Notes under the pieces: generated by a model
What the model was told of the DNA's origin: nothing
Database searches by the model: none
What the model saw: only the letters and a program-made list of their open reading frames with translations
Translations under genes and position numbers: made by a program
Source of the DNA: Ceratothoa steindachneri
Lineage: Eukaryota > Arthropoda > Malacostraca > Isopoda > Cymothoidae
DNA length: 64,000 bases
Direction of reading: 5' to 3'
NCBI GenBank assembly: GCA_963969495.1
Contig: OZ018333.1
Span: 88,318,508 to 88,382,507, forward strand
Shown: piece after piece, positions 1 through 12,133 of the stretch
How the letters are laid out: each line of letters begins with the position of its first letter
How positions within the stretch are numbered: the first letter of the stretch is position 1

Positions 1-264
1 CTTCGTCACTACACTATTAAGAGGCTCCTCTCCTATCCCATGCAAATATCTTAGGATAATATGCAAGTGAAATGAGAGAGACCCTCAGCATCACTCTCTG
101 GGCCATCTGGAATGGCCCCAAACCGAATTGAGGTAAGGTCTTTGAAAAAGTTTTTGGTTCATTGAGCATAGCACTAGACAGACTTATAGATATACCCAAC
201 GGTTACTCGGCCATCTGTGCGAGGGAGGCCGTTGAATGCCTGAAATTAATCAACCTTAAATCTA

Positions 265-1530
265 CAACACCGCAGCCTAATCTGTAGGCGTCTTGACTCG
301 GGTTGGATGCCATTGGGTAGACGAAGTTCAAGCAGAGATAGAAAGGAACCAGCCATGGGCGAAGGTAGCAGAAGTAATTAAATTTAAAAAAATACACGTC
401 TTTAAGGTTATTTTCGAAGATAGGCAATGGTACAGAAAGCAAAAGAAAATGGCCTGCTTCTCTTTAGCGTAAGATTCTGCCCGGAGCAGATGGAACGTGA
501 AGAGTTTGTCGACCTACAAATGTGTTTCCGATGCTATAAGTACGACAAACACACCACGACCAACTGCCCGGACAAGTAATTTAGGTATACACTGTTCTAT
601 CTGCACCAGCCGCGACCATTTTTGGTGCGATTGCAAAAGCAGCACCCCAAAATGCCTTAACTGCGAGGGAAACCACCGGAATCTGTCTATGGCACTTCCA
701 GTTAAAAAAACAAAAAATTCAAAAACAAACAAAAAGCGTGAGAACGAGGAGAATAAGGCCAACACGACTTATGCCAAAGTTGCTAAAGCCGCTATCGCTG
801 AAAGTAATAACCAGCGAACATACATACACGTAGAAAATGAACGGTCTACAAAAATAATGTGTTGCGTCGATTATGCACACATTGCAAACATTACAAGTCC
901 CGGTAACTTCGCCACGGAAGTCAACCGCATGCTGGTTAAAAACGGCTTACAAGAGATGTAGTTTCCCGAAAACCCGCCATCGGAAGAGGTTATGCACATA
1001 AGTGTAGTCCCTCAGGGTGAAAATTCATGTAATAAACTTCCCACGCCCCCAAAATACAGTCTAAATAGACAAATAAACCCACAGACACCAGCACAAGCGC
1101 CCGAAACATCCGACAATAAGACCACCCAAACAAAAACAAAAAAACGCACCCAACAAGAAAGCCGTGCGACCCAAGGAGGCCAGGTCTCCACGATCAAGGA
1201 AAACCTCAAAACACCGCCGCCCAAGGTCAACCTCCTCATCGCGAGGAAGAGAGCATCAGCTCAAATACCACGCGAGGGGATTCAACTTCAAAGTATTTGT
1301 CCCCAAAGGAGTTTGATTTCCGCGAAGTAGCTGAAGGTCTTAAGACCAGAAGGTACAAGTGGGAATGTACAGATGAGGTCCCCGAGGGGCAGATTGAGGA
1401 TGCTCTCGCTCAAAACATGGTTAAACTGACACCGGACGGCTTCCACACGATCACGGACACAGAATATAGGAAAAAAAAACGGCAGGGAGCTCACCCTGCC
1501 CAGTACACCACACGGTGCTAAAGTAGAATG
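265..1530 (+). pseudogene. LINE alpha copy 1, gag-like ORF1 remnant
   Basis: This is a decayed ORF1 of a Jockey-superfamily non-LTR retrotransposon. ORF1 proteins of this type bind element RNA. The reading frame is broken by shifts, but zinc-knuckle motifs of the CX2CX4HX4C type are visible from about 523 (CFRCYKYDKHTTTNC) and continue to about 690, ending in CLNCEGNHR followed by MALPVKK. Downstream, the segments NEVNRMLVKNG-like and FPENPPS match the same positions of the copies at 17.5 kb, 45.7 kb and 49.9 kb, so all belong to one family. The C-terminal part (about 1300-1520) is a short conserved block with KWE...EGQIEDAL. ORF1 is not followed by the normal endonuclease domain: sequence jumps directly to the RT end. 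Family identity is well supported by comparison inside the window; the LINE clade is inferred. Confidence 0.8.
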
Positions 1531-1955
1531 CCAATAAACGTCTGCTTTAATCCCACACACTAAAGAGCTAACACTACACAAAATGACAGACAGACTTACG
1601 ATTATACATATGTTAATGGGTAGGACAGAAAAAGTTCCATTTACGGCAATATACAATTCGCCGACGATATCGCAAATTTGTACCGCCGCTTATGTTCACA
1701 GGGAATTTATGGCTAGGAAGATATCTAACATAAACTCTTTCGAAAGGACATGGAAGATATCAACCAATGCCCCAAAATTCAAAATAATTCCCACGTTTCG
1801 CAGAACCTTCAACGATATACGTGTAAATTGGGACCAAATCCCCTACTGCCTCCAAGGGACGGTTCTGGGGCTCAAAATCACCACCAGGGGCTACACGAGT
1901 CATATCGAGCGAACAGTCGCGAATAGCAAGAGAGATTTAACATGCCCCTCCTTCT
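1531..1955 (+). pseudogene. LINE alpha copy 1, C-terminal reverse-transcriptase fragment
   Basis: The segment carries the end of the alpha ORF2 only. An IQFADDI motif is readable near 1650-1670, which is the FADD-type metal-binding motif of the RT palm. It is followed by NINSFERTWKISTNAPKF and GTVLGLKITTRGY, which match the post-palm region of copies 4 and 5 (VLGLRVTYTGY near 52.74 kb). The endonuclease, fingers and first palm motifs are missing, so about 2 kb of ORF2 has been deleted between ORF1 and this point. The fragment is not functional. Confidence 0.7.
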
Positions 1956-2290
1956 TTCATCCCCCATTACGTTCTTCTACTGCCCTTGATTTCCTCGTCT
2001 TCCTTCACTTATCTAGTGGCTCTTGTAGATACCCGACGTCTGCTCGTCATATGGATTAACTCCGAATTGTTCTTTCATAGAGGTGGAAGAGACTGTGTAT
2101 CTCCAACACCTTTGTATACCAAATGCCCAATGAGAAATCCATCGTTGGCGCCTTTTTTCCGTGCGTAGGAGAATTCGGGCAGCCTCTTAGGTTTCTAAAG
2201 AGAGTGTGGTGGATCCGTATCCATTCTCCAAGAAAACATACCGGACGTAACTGATTGTAGAGTTGCTGTAGTGCTGGGCCCTTGTAGGCC
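1956..2290. other. No gene recognised
   Basis: This stretch lies between LINE alpha copy 1 and LINE beta. I see no protein motif, tandem repeat or RNA gene in it. It may hold the alpha 3' UTR and the beta 5' UTR. Confidence 0.4.
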
Positions 2291-2340
2291 TCCATGGTGG
2301 AGAGTCCCGAGGGAGAATGCGTAGTTTTTTTTCTCTTTGC

Positions 2341-3919
2341 AATGCCTAGCCATAAACCAAAAACCGTCCCTTCTCGTAAGGGTTCTCGTGCCAAACGTTC
2401 CTTAGCTCCCATTTCAGCCTTCCCTCGCTTTATGGACCCCTATAACAACGAAGTAAACCCAGATTTAGATTATCCCCGCTTTTTTGTCATGAGTTCATCA
2501 TCCGACACCCCACTTGCAAGGGTCGATGTGTTTGACGTCAATGAATCTTTTCAGTCACGCTGTGGTGAACCCCGCCGGATGTAGTCAAGAGGTAGTGGTG
2601 TTGTCGTAGTCGAGGTGTCATCCCACTCTCAACAGAGGCTTGTACGAAATCTATCTTTGATAGCTGAAATTCCAGTAACTGTCTCGCCCCATCCGCGTTC
2701 CTAATTTTGTCAAAGGTGTCGTCCGTTCAAACCAACTAAGGGACTACGACCTCACCCGCCTTCAGGGCAAGCTTAGTAGCCAACGTGTCATACACGTACA
2801 CAGGGTGACTAAAACATTAGGCTCCACTAGAGTCCCAACCGCCACACTGATTTTAACATTCGAACGACAAGAACTGCCGCAGTATATTAAAGATGGGTAC
2901 CTTCGTGTCTCGGAAAGTCCCTACATCGAAATACCCAGATGCTGCTTCAATTGCAATCAATTTGGACATGTTGGCCGTGCCTGTCGGCACCCTCACTCCT
3001 GCGTGAATTGTAGCTCTGACTACCATTACCATGTCCCCGAATGCACCAAAACACCTCGATGTGCCAACTGCAGAGGTACCCACAGTGTTGCGTCAAAACT
3101 CTGCTCTATATTTTTATATGAAAAGGAGGTGCTCGCTTTGCTTGACTCCCAACGTCTAGATATAAGAGAGGCCGCCAGCGTGCTCGAGCACAAGCCTAAC
3201 CACTCGGTCGTCTCAACTCTGACGTTTTACGTGACGCTGGATGAAACCGACAATCACGCTCGAGTTCCGAGCAGCCTGAAGCACTTCATCCTAGATCTAC
3301 TCGCAGCAGCAGAAACATTCAGGATATGCAGTCGAAGCATCGCTCTCACACCGAGTTAACCAATGTAGCTCCCCCTCTTCAACATCTCTAGCTGGGAGAG
3401 ACGCGCAGGGTGAGACACTTGAAGACATCAGATGCTATCTGAAAGAATCCTAAACATCGGCCAGTGAAGGTTCATCCACCCGGCCCCGAAACCCAAAGTC
3501 CAGTGGTAAGAGGAAGGATTCCTCACCTGGGTCATCGACCACCAATAACGGGCAGCCTCTGGAGCTGACTCGGCTGAACCCCGAGAATCTTCAATAGACT
3601 CTTCCCTCTGGCTGAACATTCTATGCCCTTAAGTCCGTTCCACCCGTCACAGCACTTAGGCCCCATCCTGATCCAAACGATGGCAGATATCCACCCAGCT
3701 CCACACACCTCTTTCAGATCGCCTGTCCGTTCCACTCACCCTTCTACCCATGTTTCGATGGAAGCAGTTGATACCCCAATATCACCAATCGCGGCGGTTG
3801 GACCAACCCCTCAGATACTGAAAATACCCTCAACCCATGAATCTGGATCTACCGGTCGAAAATCCCTTCTCGATCTTCCTTTTCAGCCATGTTGTGAGCC
3901 CGAATTACAATCAAGGGCC
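2341..3919 (+). pseudogene. LINE beta ORF1 (Jockey-type gag with three zinc knuckles)
   Basis: This is the gag-like first ORF of a Jockey-clade LINE. The best region (2805-3359) encodes the usual pre-knuckle block RVPTATLILTFER and YIKDGYLRV, followed by three CCHC knuckles: CFNCNQFGHVGRAC, CVNCSSDYHYHVPEC and CANCRGTHSVASKLC. A helical block with EKEVLAL and IREAASVLEHKP follows, as is usual in this family. The N-terminal part (from the ATG at 2341) is serine- and basic-residue-rich. The C-terminal part is proline/serine-rich and broken by stops. The ORF is cut near 3920 by a CR1-like LINE, and beta sequence resumes after about 6.97 kb. Stops and frameshifts show it is a pseudogene. Confidence 0.82.
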
Positions 3920-6900
3920 TCGGTCGGTTCTTCTAGCTAACCTCACCCAGGATGTCGTGGAGTGCACCCAAAGGAGTGTCCAGCCCATTGGGAAGGCGGA
4001 CGTACGCCAGTACGCCCGAGTCACTCCCCAAACAACCTTCTCGGAGTTTGTCAAAAATGGTGCCAATGCGACAACCAAGAAGCCGGGAAACGGAAGAGTA
4101 TAGGGGGTCCTACATTAGGGGACTCCCTGAAAGTTCTTCTGTTCAATGCAAGGTCAACAGGAACAAGTTTCCTGAGCTCCGTGGCCTCGTAGCGACGGAA
4201 GAACCCGAAATGGTATCCATAACAGAATCGTTGATAAAAACCTCAAACCGAGACTTTGAAGGCGAATTCACGGTTCCTGGCTACAAACTCTTCTACAAAG
4301 ATAGGCCAGACAGAGAGGGTGGCGGTGTAATGTTGTAGGTCAAGGATACAATCGAATCTACGAACTCCAACGTTATATCCGACGACGAGCTCCTAAGCGT
4401 TGACCTAAAGATCGGTCCTGTCAGATACAGGACCCCGCTGCTTTACAGACCCCCTTCCCAACCCGTTGAGAAGGACAGGGAACTGTACCAGCTGCTGGGT
4501 GAGCTGGTTCAAGGCAGAGTGTGCATCGTTATGGGCGATTTAAACAGCCAAGTTGATTGGGAAACCAGAGCAGCCTGTGGCGAGAACGCGCTACTCTTGG
4601 AGTTCGCCAACAACGAATTCCTCACTGAATTGGTCAGAGAACCGACGTGAGGAGACAATATCCTCGACTTAGTCTTCACCTCTGAGGATGATATCGTTGA
4701 GGATATCTCTGTAGGCGAAGAGCTCGGTGGCAGTGATCACCAGCTAGTTAGATTTAGTGTCAAGATCCCGAAGGTAAGGTCTGTTGCCAGTTAATCAAGG
4801 AAACTTGACTTGAGAAGAGCAGACTTTACAAGCCTTCTTGCTGGACTGACTGACGTGAGGCTAGAAGTGTGTGATCTGTTGAAGACTCGTGGAATAGTTT
4901 CAAAACCATCTTCATGAGTCTTCAATCGCGGTTCATCCCTCTGAAATGCCCCCGTCGGTCTTCTGTTCAACCAAAGTGGTTTAATCGAGAAATCGGCCAA
5001 CTGCTTAGGGAGAAGAGAACTGTGTACCGCCAATCAAAGATCTCGGGTGACTCTGACGAATACCGGAGGCTAGCCAGGAGAGTGAAGTCCAGCATAAGGG
5101 TGGTTAAGCGGTCTGAGGAACTCTGAGTGGCAAGACTCTGTAAAGAGAATCCCAAGGAGTTCTTTGGATATGTAAACAGCCGTAACCCAATCCGTCGAAC
5201 GATTGGCCCTTTGAGGAATCAGGAGGGGACATTAAAGCATTCAGATGCAGAAAATGCCAACCTCCTCAACAACTACTTCTCTTCAGTGTTTACTAAAGAG
5301 TATGGTCCCATCTCCCAGCCGACGGATTCCTACTCGGGGGAAAAGCTGGAGGATATGGACTTCACCGAAGGAGAAATAAAAAAGAAGATCAGTGACCTAA
5401 TGACGAATAAGTCACCTGGCCCGGATGGGTTTCTACCTAAAGTGTTGAAAGAAGTGCGCGATCAAGTGTCGCGACACCTGAGCGCAATCTCCAACATGTC
5501 AATCCGGACCGAATGCGTTCCTAGAGACTGGCGTGAGGCGGAGGTGACTCCTATCTTCAAGAAAGGAGACCGTAACCAACTGTCGAACTACCGACCTATC
5601 AGTCTGACTTCGATAGTGGGTAAACTCATGGAAAGCATCATGGTGGACAAAATGACGTCGTATTTAGAGTAAAACCTGCTACTGATGAGTTCCCAGCACG
5701 GCTTCCGAAGGCAACGGTCAGGCCTGACGAACCTTGTGGAATTCTTCCACTTCGTTTTCAGTGAGCACGATCGGGACAAGGAGGTGGATGTGGTGTACTT
5801 AGACTTTCAGAAAGCCTTTGATAAAGTACCACACCACCCCCTTCTCCGGAAAGTGCGAGCGCTGGGCATAGACGGAAAGGTAGCCGGCTGGATCGAGAAC
5901 TGGCTAAGTGGCAGACGGCAACGGGTGGTGGTTAATGGACAGTATTCTGAGTGGGTGCCCGTTACTAGCGGGGTGCTTCAAGGTTTTGTCCTGGGACCAC
6001 TACTATTCATCATCTACGTCAACGACATAGGCGGTGCCATGGTTGCCAAGATTTCCAAATTTGCCGACGATACCAAGCTTGGTATGAACGTTGCAAAGGA
6101 TGGAAATACTGCCCGCCTGCAGGAAGATCTTGGAAAGATTGGGGAGTGGTCGGACACGTGGCAAATGCCTTTTAACGTAAATAAATGCAAAGTGATGCAT
6201 ATCGGCCATAGAAACCCCCAATTTCAATATATCCTTAAGGGCACTGCTATCGAATCCACCGACACTGAGAAGGACTTGGGTGTAACAATCACTAATGACC
6301 TCAAGTTCTCGAAACAGTGCATTGAGGAGGAGAAAAAGGCCCAAAGGATGCTAGGCTATATTAAGCGCCAGTTTGGTTATCGGAACCAGGAGATTGTACT
6401 GTGCTTATACAACTCACTTCTCCGACCGCCCCTAGAGTATGCGATACAATTTTGGTGTCCTTCATTGCGAAAGGACATCGCGAGATTGGAACGCGGAGAA
6501 GCCAGGGCAACCAAGCTGATTCCCTCTATCCGACATAAAAGTTATGTGGATAGACTAAGGGAATTAGATCTGTTCTCACTGGAAACCCGTAGATTGCGTG
6601 TTCAGCTCATCAAAGTTTTTAAAATACTTCGAGGGTTCGACAATGTTGACTACCGGGATATTTTCACACTGAGTGAGAACAGAACGCGCAATCACGGCTT
6701 CAAACTTGAACTGAAGCGTTACAACCGCAATCTGTGTGGAAATTTTTTCACCTACAGTATCTGCGGTAAGTGGAACGCACTTCCAGTGAAAGTTGTCAAC
6801 AGCGAATCTGTTGACCAGTTCAAGTCAAGACTAGACAAAGTCTTGAAAAGTGGCCGTTTAGGGACGCAAAACAATTGAGCAACCATGTGCCCGCTCGATT

Positions 6901-6970
6901 TCTAGTCCAAAGGTACCCTCCTTGAATGGACCGTAAGATCATCTAGGGTACCTTCTTTCCTTGTTGTTGT
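3920..6970 (+). mobile_element. CR1-like LINE, plus-strand copy, 5'-truncated, nested in LINE beta
   Basis: The copy begins within the last part of ORF1 (QDVVECTQRSV near 3950, matched by QDVVERTQRSV in the minus-strand copy at 26.8 kb) and runs through ORF2 to a 3' tail near 6970. The tail shares a GGTACCCTC...TGAATGGACCGTAA block with the minus-strand copy (23.9 kb) and ends in a TTG-repeat run, like the short 3' repeats of CR1 elements. Beta LINE ORF1 lies upstream and beta ORF2 downstream in the same orientation, so this copy inserted into beta. Confidence 0.8.
4105..6878 (+). pseudogene. CR1-like LINE ORF2 (APE endonuclease and reverse transcriptase), broken
   Basis: ORF2 of a CR1-group LINE would nick the target and reverse-transcribe element RNA. 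The N-terminal APE-type endonuclease is recognisable from SLKVLLFNAR (4128) through ITESLIKTSN, DRPDREGGGV, MGDLNSQVDW (about 4530) and GSDHQLVRF (about 4735). The RT part has KSPGPDGF, IFKKGDRNQLSNYRPISLTS, QHGFRRQRSGLTNL, the motif-A block YLDFQKAFDKV (about 5800), SGVLQGFVLGPLLF and the palm motif FADDTKLG (about 6060), then the LINE C-terminus to 6878. In-frame stops occur near 4336, 4648, 4793, 5125 and 5670, and there is a frameshift near 4875. From 5685 to 6878 the frame is open for 397 codons. The usual PQGS is VLQGF here, a change in the motif-B loop. Confidence 0.9.
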
Positions 6971-6984
6971 TGTTACTCCAAAAC

Positions 6985-9400
6985 CCCTTTAAAAAAACAG
7001 TTACTGCTCCCTTTAGGATCCCTCCTCCTGCAAAAGCAAGCTCCTCAAAATCTGTTATCCGTCCCCCAAGCTCTTTGGGACGAACCTCAAATACAATATC
7101 GGCCACAAAAGAGAAAAAAAATGTCCACAGTGGTATCTAATCGTCACACATAATATCTTCCATTTTACAATGGAATTGTCAAGGAGTTTTTCCAAAGTGG
7201 GAAAAACTCAAAATTCTTTTGACGACTCTCCACCCCGATGTTATTTGTCTTCAGGAGAATAGACTGGGTATACGGCCCTTTCCGCCGGTACCCGGCTTTC
7301 TCACTTTCAACTTTATTGCTCCTACTGGAAGCTCCTCTCATGGGGGAGGGGTGTCAATCAAGGTATCTTCATCTCACAATGTATCTCCCATCCCCTTACA
7401 TACTACCCTCCAAGCTGTTGCCGTGGTGTTTCTTACTAAGCTTTTTACCGTTTGCTCTATTTACCTACGTCCTTGTTTATCATTGTCAATACCCGACCTT
7501 TTAGATCTTATAGACATTTTGCCCTCCCCATTCTTATTACTAGGAGATTTTAACGCCCGTCACCCATACTGGGGTTTCATCACTCGAAATGCCAAAGGCA
7601 GTATTTTAGAGTTTCTTTTATTATCTGACTTTCTTTAGGTTTTAAACACTGGCGATTTTACCTGTTATCATGTCCAAATGGACTCTTTTAGCTGTGTTGA
7701 CCTGTCTGTTTGTCCCACTGATTGCTTCACGGAATTTCGATGGTCAATTCTTTAAGATCTCCATGGGAGTGACCACTTCCCTATTGTCTTGTCGGCCCTT
7801 CAAGTTAGCCCTCATTCAACTATGCCCCTTAAATGGGACTTAGGTAACGCAGATTGGGAAGGTTTCCAAGAGGCGTCCTTTACAAGTCCATCCTTGGGGA
7901 CCTTAAATGGAGTGGACGCAGCAGTAGAATACTTTACATCGACTATCTACAATGCAGCAACACACCCGATCCCATGGAGCCGAACCACCACGGGTTGCTC
8001 AACCGTGCCCTGGTGGACCTCGGCCTGTGCAGCAGCTGTCAAAAACTACAAGTTAGCCCATGCCCGATTCTGAAAGAACCCAACTTTGTGTAACAAGGTC
8101 GACCGAAACCGAGCTTGTGCGCTTCGCCAAAGAACCCTTCGTCAGGCTCGCCAAAATTCATGGCGCCGTTACGTTTCATCAATTTCCTCCATGACACCTA
8201 CCGCTAAGATCTGGAAGAGGATTAATAATATCAGGGGCTGTTATGTCGATCATCATACCCCTACACTCAACTTATACGGTTCCTTGGAGAATAACAGCCT
8301 GGCAGTCAGCAATGCTTTTACTGACCATTTCCGAACGTCAGCAGTGTCAGCCGTTACGATAAGGCTGTTCAATCCTACAAATCAAAGGAAGAATCTCATT
8401 CTCTCAACTTCACAACAAAATCCTACCTTCCATATAATGCTCTATTCAGAATACATGAGCTGCGTAGTGCTTTCTCACTTTGCAGATCTACTTCCCCTGG
8501 CCTTAACGAGATCCATTTCGATATGATTCCGCACCTACATCCACACTCTATTATCTTCTTACTTGAATTGTACAAGTTATATGGGTGAAGGGTTTTTACC
8601 CCTCATCATGGCACAATGGGATCATCCTTCCCTTTGTCAAACCGGGCAGGGATGGGTTGGACGCAGATCACTACCACCCTATAGCTCTCACCAGCTGTTT
8701 GAGTAAGTTGCTGGAAAAAATGGTGTTGGAGCGCCTAAACTGGTTCCTAAAAACCAATCATCTTCTCTCTCCATTTCAATGTGGTTTCTGCAAAGGTCAT
8801 AGTACCTTTGAACTACTAGTACGTTTCGAGGGATCGATCCAGAAAGCTTTCTCATTAAAGCACCGATGGCTGGACATATTTTCGATATTGAGAAAGCCTA
8901 CGACACAACATAGAGATACGGCATCTTGAAGCAGCTATACGTCTGGGGGATGAGAGGCCTTTTACCGTCACTTATTCAGTTTTTTTAACATCTCAATGCT
9001 TCAAGGTACGTGTTGGAGACGCATACTCTGACCTGCAAGCCCAAGAGGAGGGAGTTCCTCAGGGGAGTGTTTTAAGTGTTTTATATTTTATAATTTCCAT
9101 AAATGATATTTTTTCATCTCTCCCAGAGAGTGTATCGGCAACTCTGTTTGTCGATGATTTGGCACTATACTGTTCCTCACCTCTCCTTCCATCAGCACCA
9201 CGTAAGAGGCACGGCGATTTTCCATCCTGGCCGCGGTGCTGACGAGACTCAGCATCCCGTCCGACCCCAGCTTAGCCTCTTCTTCTTCTTTCAGACAGCC
9301 TGTATTTCTCCCCTACTTCGTCGCTTTACATACAACCTCTCCAACAACTTTCTCTGGTCAGCCTCTAATTTCACAGGGTAGATGCTGACCTTCTTCTCAG
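6985..9400 (+). pseudogene. LINE beta ORF2 (Jockey-type endonuclease-RT), broken
   Basis: Sequence of the beta element resumes after the nested CR1 copy. A short basic/serine-rich end of ORF1 is followed by ORF2 at about 7150, starting ILQWNCQGVFPKWEKL. The APE endonuclease shows HPDVICLQENRLG, HGGGVSIKV, LLLGDFNARHPYWG (about 7540-7580) and GSDHFPIVLS (about 7770). The RT part shows FVKPGRDGLDADHYHPIALTS (8636-8695), LSPFQCGFCKGHSTFELL and the palm motif LFVDDLALYCSS (about 9145-9180). Stops and frameshifts break it repeatedly, and the region between GFCKGHS and FVDD is badly decayed. Domain order and motifs are those of Jockey-clade LINEs. It is nonfunctional. Confidence 0.82.
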
Positions 9401-9815
9401 CCAACCGTATCGTGTCGGGGGTGAGAGGGGAGAGGACAATGTTCCATAACCTTTGAGCTCCGGTTCGGGATGGTGAGTTTTTAACAACCTGTTTCATCCC
9501 CACCCATACCTTCCTCACATACCCTTTCCTTCTCACATCACCATCAATTTTCTTTTACGCCGTGTCCAAGGTGGAGCCGCCATACAGAGGGACTGCCAGG
9601 CCACCAGCCGGGAGGGGTGGCCTTAAATGGAGGCACCTGGCTCTGCCAGGCCTGTACGCACCCCTTACAGGGTGGGCTACTGCGAGGGGTGATGAGCGTA
9701 TGCAACCCGTGAAAAATGCAGGGTCACCATGGCCAATGATGATAAAACAAATTTTCTCCCTTTAATTTCCCCCTGTCCATCATCGGAGCCACCCTCGGGC
9801 AGCTCCACAAATAAA
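9401..9815. other. End of LINE beta and putative 5' UTR of LINE gamma
   Basis: No gene is recognised. GC content rises sharply at about 9560, where a GC-rich block (GGAGCCGCC, GGAGGCACCTGGCTCTGCC) begins. Such a block before a gag-like ORF is compatible with the 5' UTR of the gamma LINE, which would include an internal promoter, but no promoter motif can be proven by eye. Confidence 0.35.
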
Positions 9816-12133
9816 ATGGAGGTCCCCTCCGCCCTGTGCTAGCGCAGGGGACCCTCCAAATTTCTCTAACCGAAGAGAAGGCTTACTCCTCTCTTTCACC
9901 TACGGGTGTAGAGGATTTTCTCTCACCCCCTTGTCTGGAGATGCCTTCGGGTACCCCCCTCTTACAGCGGCAGTATCCCCTTTTCTTTCCAAGGGGACTG
10001 CCAGGAAAGCCAGCAGGCAACCCATAGCCGACCACTTCCCATTGAAGCGGCTCGGTAGGGAAAACCTACTTAGGGGGGGGGAGAGGGAAGCCAGTCCCCT
10101 TCGGTCGCTATCCCTCAAAAGACCTGCTGGCAAGAATACTGAATCTTGCCGGGGTCAAGGCCTGTGCCTCCTCACACGTGACTTGTGACAACGCTGCCAA
10201 CGAGACCTGCGCTATCCTGGAGGAGGCAACTGGAGGCCATCCTGAGATAGACATGGTCCTTGAGGCAACCCAGCCTCAGACGGAAGGGCCTTCCATGGGA
10301 GCGAATCTGGGTCGGCGCTAAGCACCGAAACCGAATCCGACCCTATGCAAGGTCCTCCTCAAACGGCTATGGTTTCTGAGGCAGTACAAGGAGAGGAGGG
10401 ATCTCCTCTCACCGGTGTCACTGCAACTGCCAGGAACTTCTCCATCTCGGAGAAGGACCTGGCTGAGTCCGGTCCATCTGGCCTTGGGGCTCCTGCTAGA
10501 GGAGGGAAGAAGCGGGTTCATTCCCTGCCTTCCTCTCCTAAAAAGAAAAAAAAATAGAAAAAAAACTAAGAAGACTCGGGGCTCCTCTCCACGGGGACGG
10601 ATGGGTCTGCTAACACTTGGGTAAGCGACCAAGCCAAGATCAGCACATCCGGCACCTCTGCCTCCCTTCCACCCGGGTGTGGACCTTTCTGACTATGATT
10701 AAGACAAAAAGTGCGCAGGGAAGAGTCTCGATAACATCGGGGCCCCTTATTCAGAGGTTACCTGATGTTTTCGAACCGCTGATTTTGAGCGCTTCCTCGT
10801 TATTCTCTCTACTGATGGTAGCATGTTGGCCAAGGGCAACATGATGCATCAGAGGAGAGCATTAGTTAGTGTAATTGGTAGAGAGCCGAAGGTGACCCGT
10901 TTCTCGGACGGGAGCATTCTGTCGAATGTGGTGAATCCATCTGAGGTGGCTAAGATAAGTGCTCTTCGGACACTTGATGGCACCCCGGTGAGTGGGATGC
11001 CGCACTCTACCATGAACTTTTGAAAGGAGTAGTTTATGCGAGGGAACTCGTTGACTACTCCATAGAGGTGTAAATAGAGGAGAGTAGGAAAGAGGGCAAA
11101 GAAAAAAATAATAGCGTAGGCGAGTTGCGAACAGCTTCCCGCGTCGCTGGACCACTGTTAGCTAGCGGTGAATCCACTCTGCCATCCTGAGTCTAAAATA
11201 AGATTCATTCAAACGAATCTTTTAAGCTGCTCGTCTGCACTTCTCGTACGCTATAGAGGACATCACCTTAGAGCTGGCCGACCATAGGGCGGTCACGGTC
11301 GAAAGTGTGATGAGAAAACAGGAAGGGGCCACGAGACCCACCCCTACACTCTTCTTCACGTTCGACTGTGACAAGCTCCCTGAGTCAGTGCGTGCCGGTT
11401 GGTACACCTACTGCGTGAAGGCAATCGTGTCACTGCCGCGGAGGTGCTATTACTGTCACCGCTTCAGCCATACGAATCGCTCATGTAGACGTGCAAAGTA
11501 TAGGTCACCCAAAGTATCTGTAAATTGCTCCAAGGCTGCAAACGATAATTCCAAATCGTGTGTGGCCAAGTGTGTCAATTACGGAGAGCCGCACCTCGCT
11601 TCTTCGAAGCAATGTGGTGCATATCTCCCTGAGAAAGAAATCCTGGCCGTTCAGGCCCAGGTTCGACTCTCATTCCGTGAGGCTAAGGACTTGGTACGGG
11701 CGCGCCCGGCTCTGCCTGGAACGTCTTACGCCTCAATGGCTAGAAAGACACCATCTGCTACTGACCCATCCAGGCCACGAGCACAGTTGTTTCCGCGCCC
11801 ATTCGGATGCGTTCTGTGCGGTCTACTCAACCCGGGCGCTCCCTTGGTCAAGCTGACGGCAAAAAAGGGTTCACACCCAGCCCTGGCTAAAACCATGGCT
11901 CCCTCCCCATCACTTCCCCCAGCGTATCCGTTTCCCGTAAGGATAAAGAGCTATGCACCTCCACTGAGTCATTGCTCACAGGAGGAACCACCCCTGAAGT
12001 TGGTCGCCAGGCTATCTTCCGGGGTTCCTAAAGATGTCCCCCGAAAGGAGAACAGCAAAAAAGAAAATTTGGCTTCTTCGCCCAGGCCTAGTGGTGGGCT
12101 GAGTGGCTCGGAGACGGTGGATCGTCGAATATA
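9816..12133 (+). pseudogene. LINE gamma ORF1 (gag-like), interrupted by a SINE-like insertion
   Basis: ORF1 of a second Jockey-type LINE. The N-terminal half is serine/glycine-rich with a lysine run near 10540. Around 10960-11060 the frame reads EWDAALYHELLKGVVYARELVDYSIE, breaks at the element at 11069-11252, and resumes as EDITLELADHRAVTVES. The best block (11307-12134, 275 codons) holds TPTLFFTFDCDKLPESV and a canonical knuckle CYYCHRFSHTNRSC, two degenerate knuckles (VNCSKAANDNSKSC, CVNYGEPHLASSKQC), and EKEILAVQAQVRLSFREAKDLV. The C-terminal part is proline-rich. Its high GC content differs from the AT-rich surroundings. The insertion, stops and shifts make it a pseudogene. Confidence 0.82.
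11069..11252 (-). mobile_element. 184-bp SINE-like element, copy 1, inserted in gamma ORF1
   Basis: The element is flanked by the 7-bp direct repeat ATAGAGG (11062-11068 and 11253-11259). Removing it and one repeat rejoins the gag reading frame. A second copy lies at 36433-36618. On the minus strand both contain GGATGGCCGAGTGG, which is the D-arm/box A consensus of leucine/serine tRNAs, and about 50 bases further a weak box B-like TGTTCGCAACTC. The ends carry TAGCGTA...TACGCTA as imperfect inverted repeats. A tRNA-derived SINE is the best reading. A short inverted-repeat DNA element that captured a tRNA fragment is the alternative. Confidence 0.72.
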
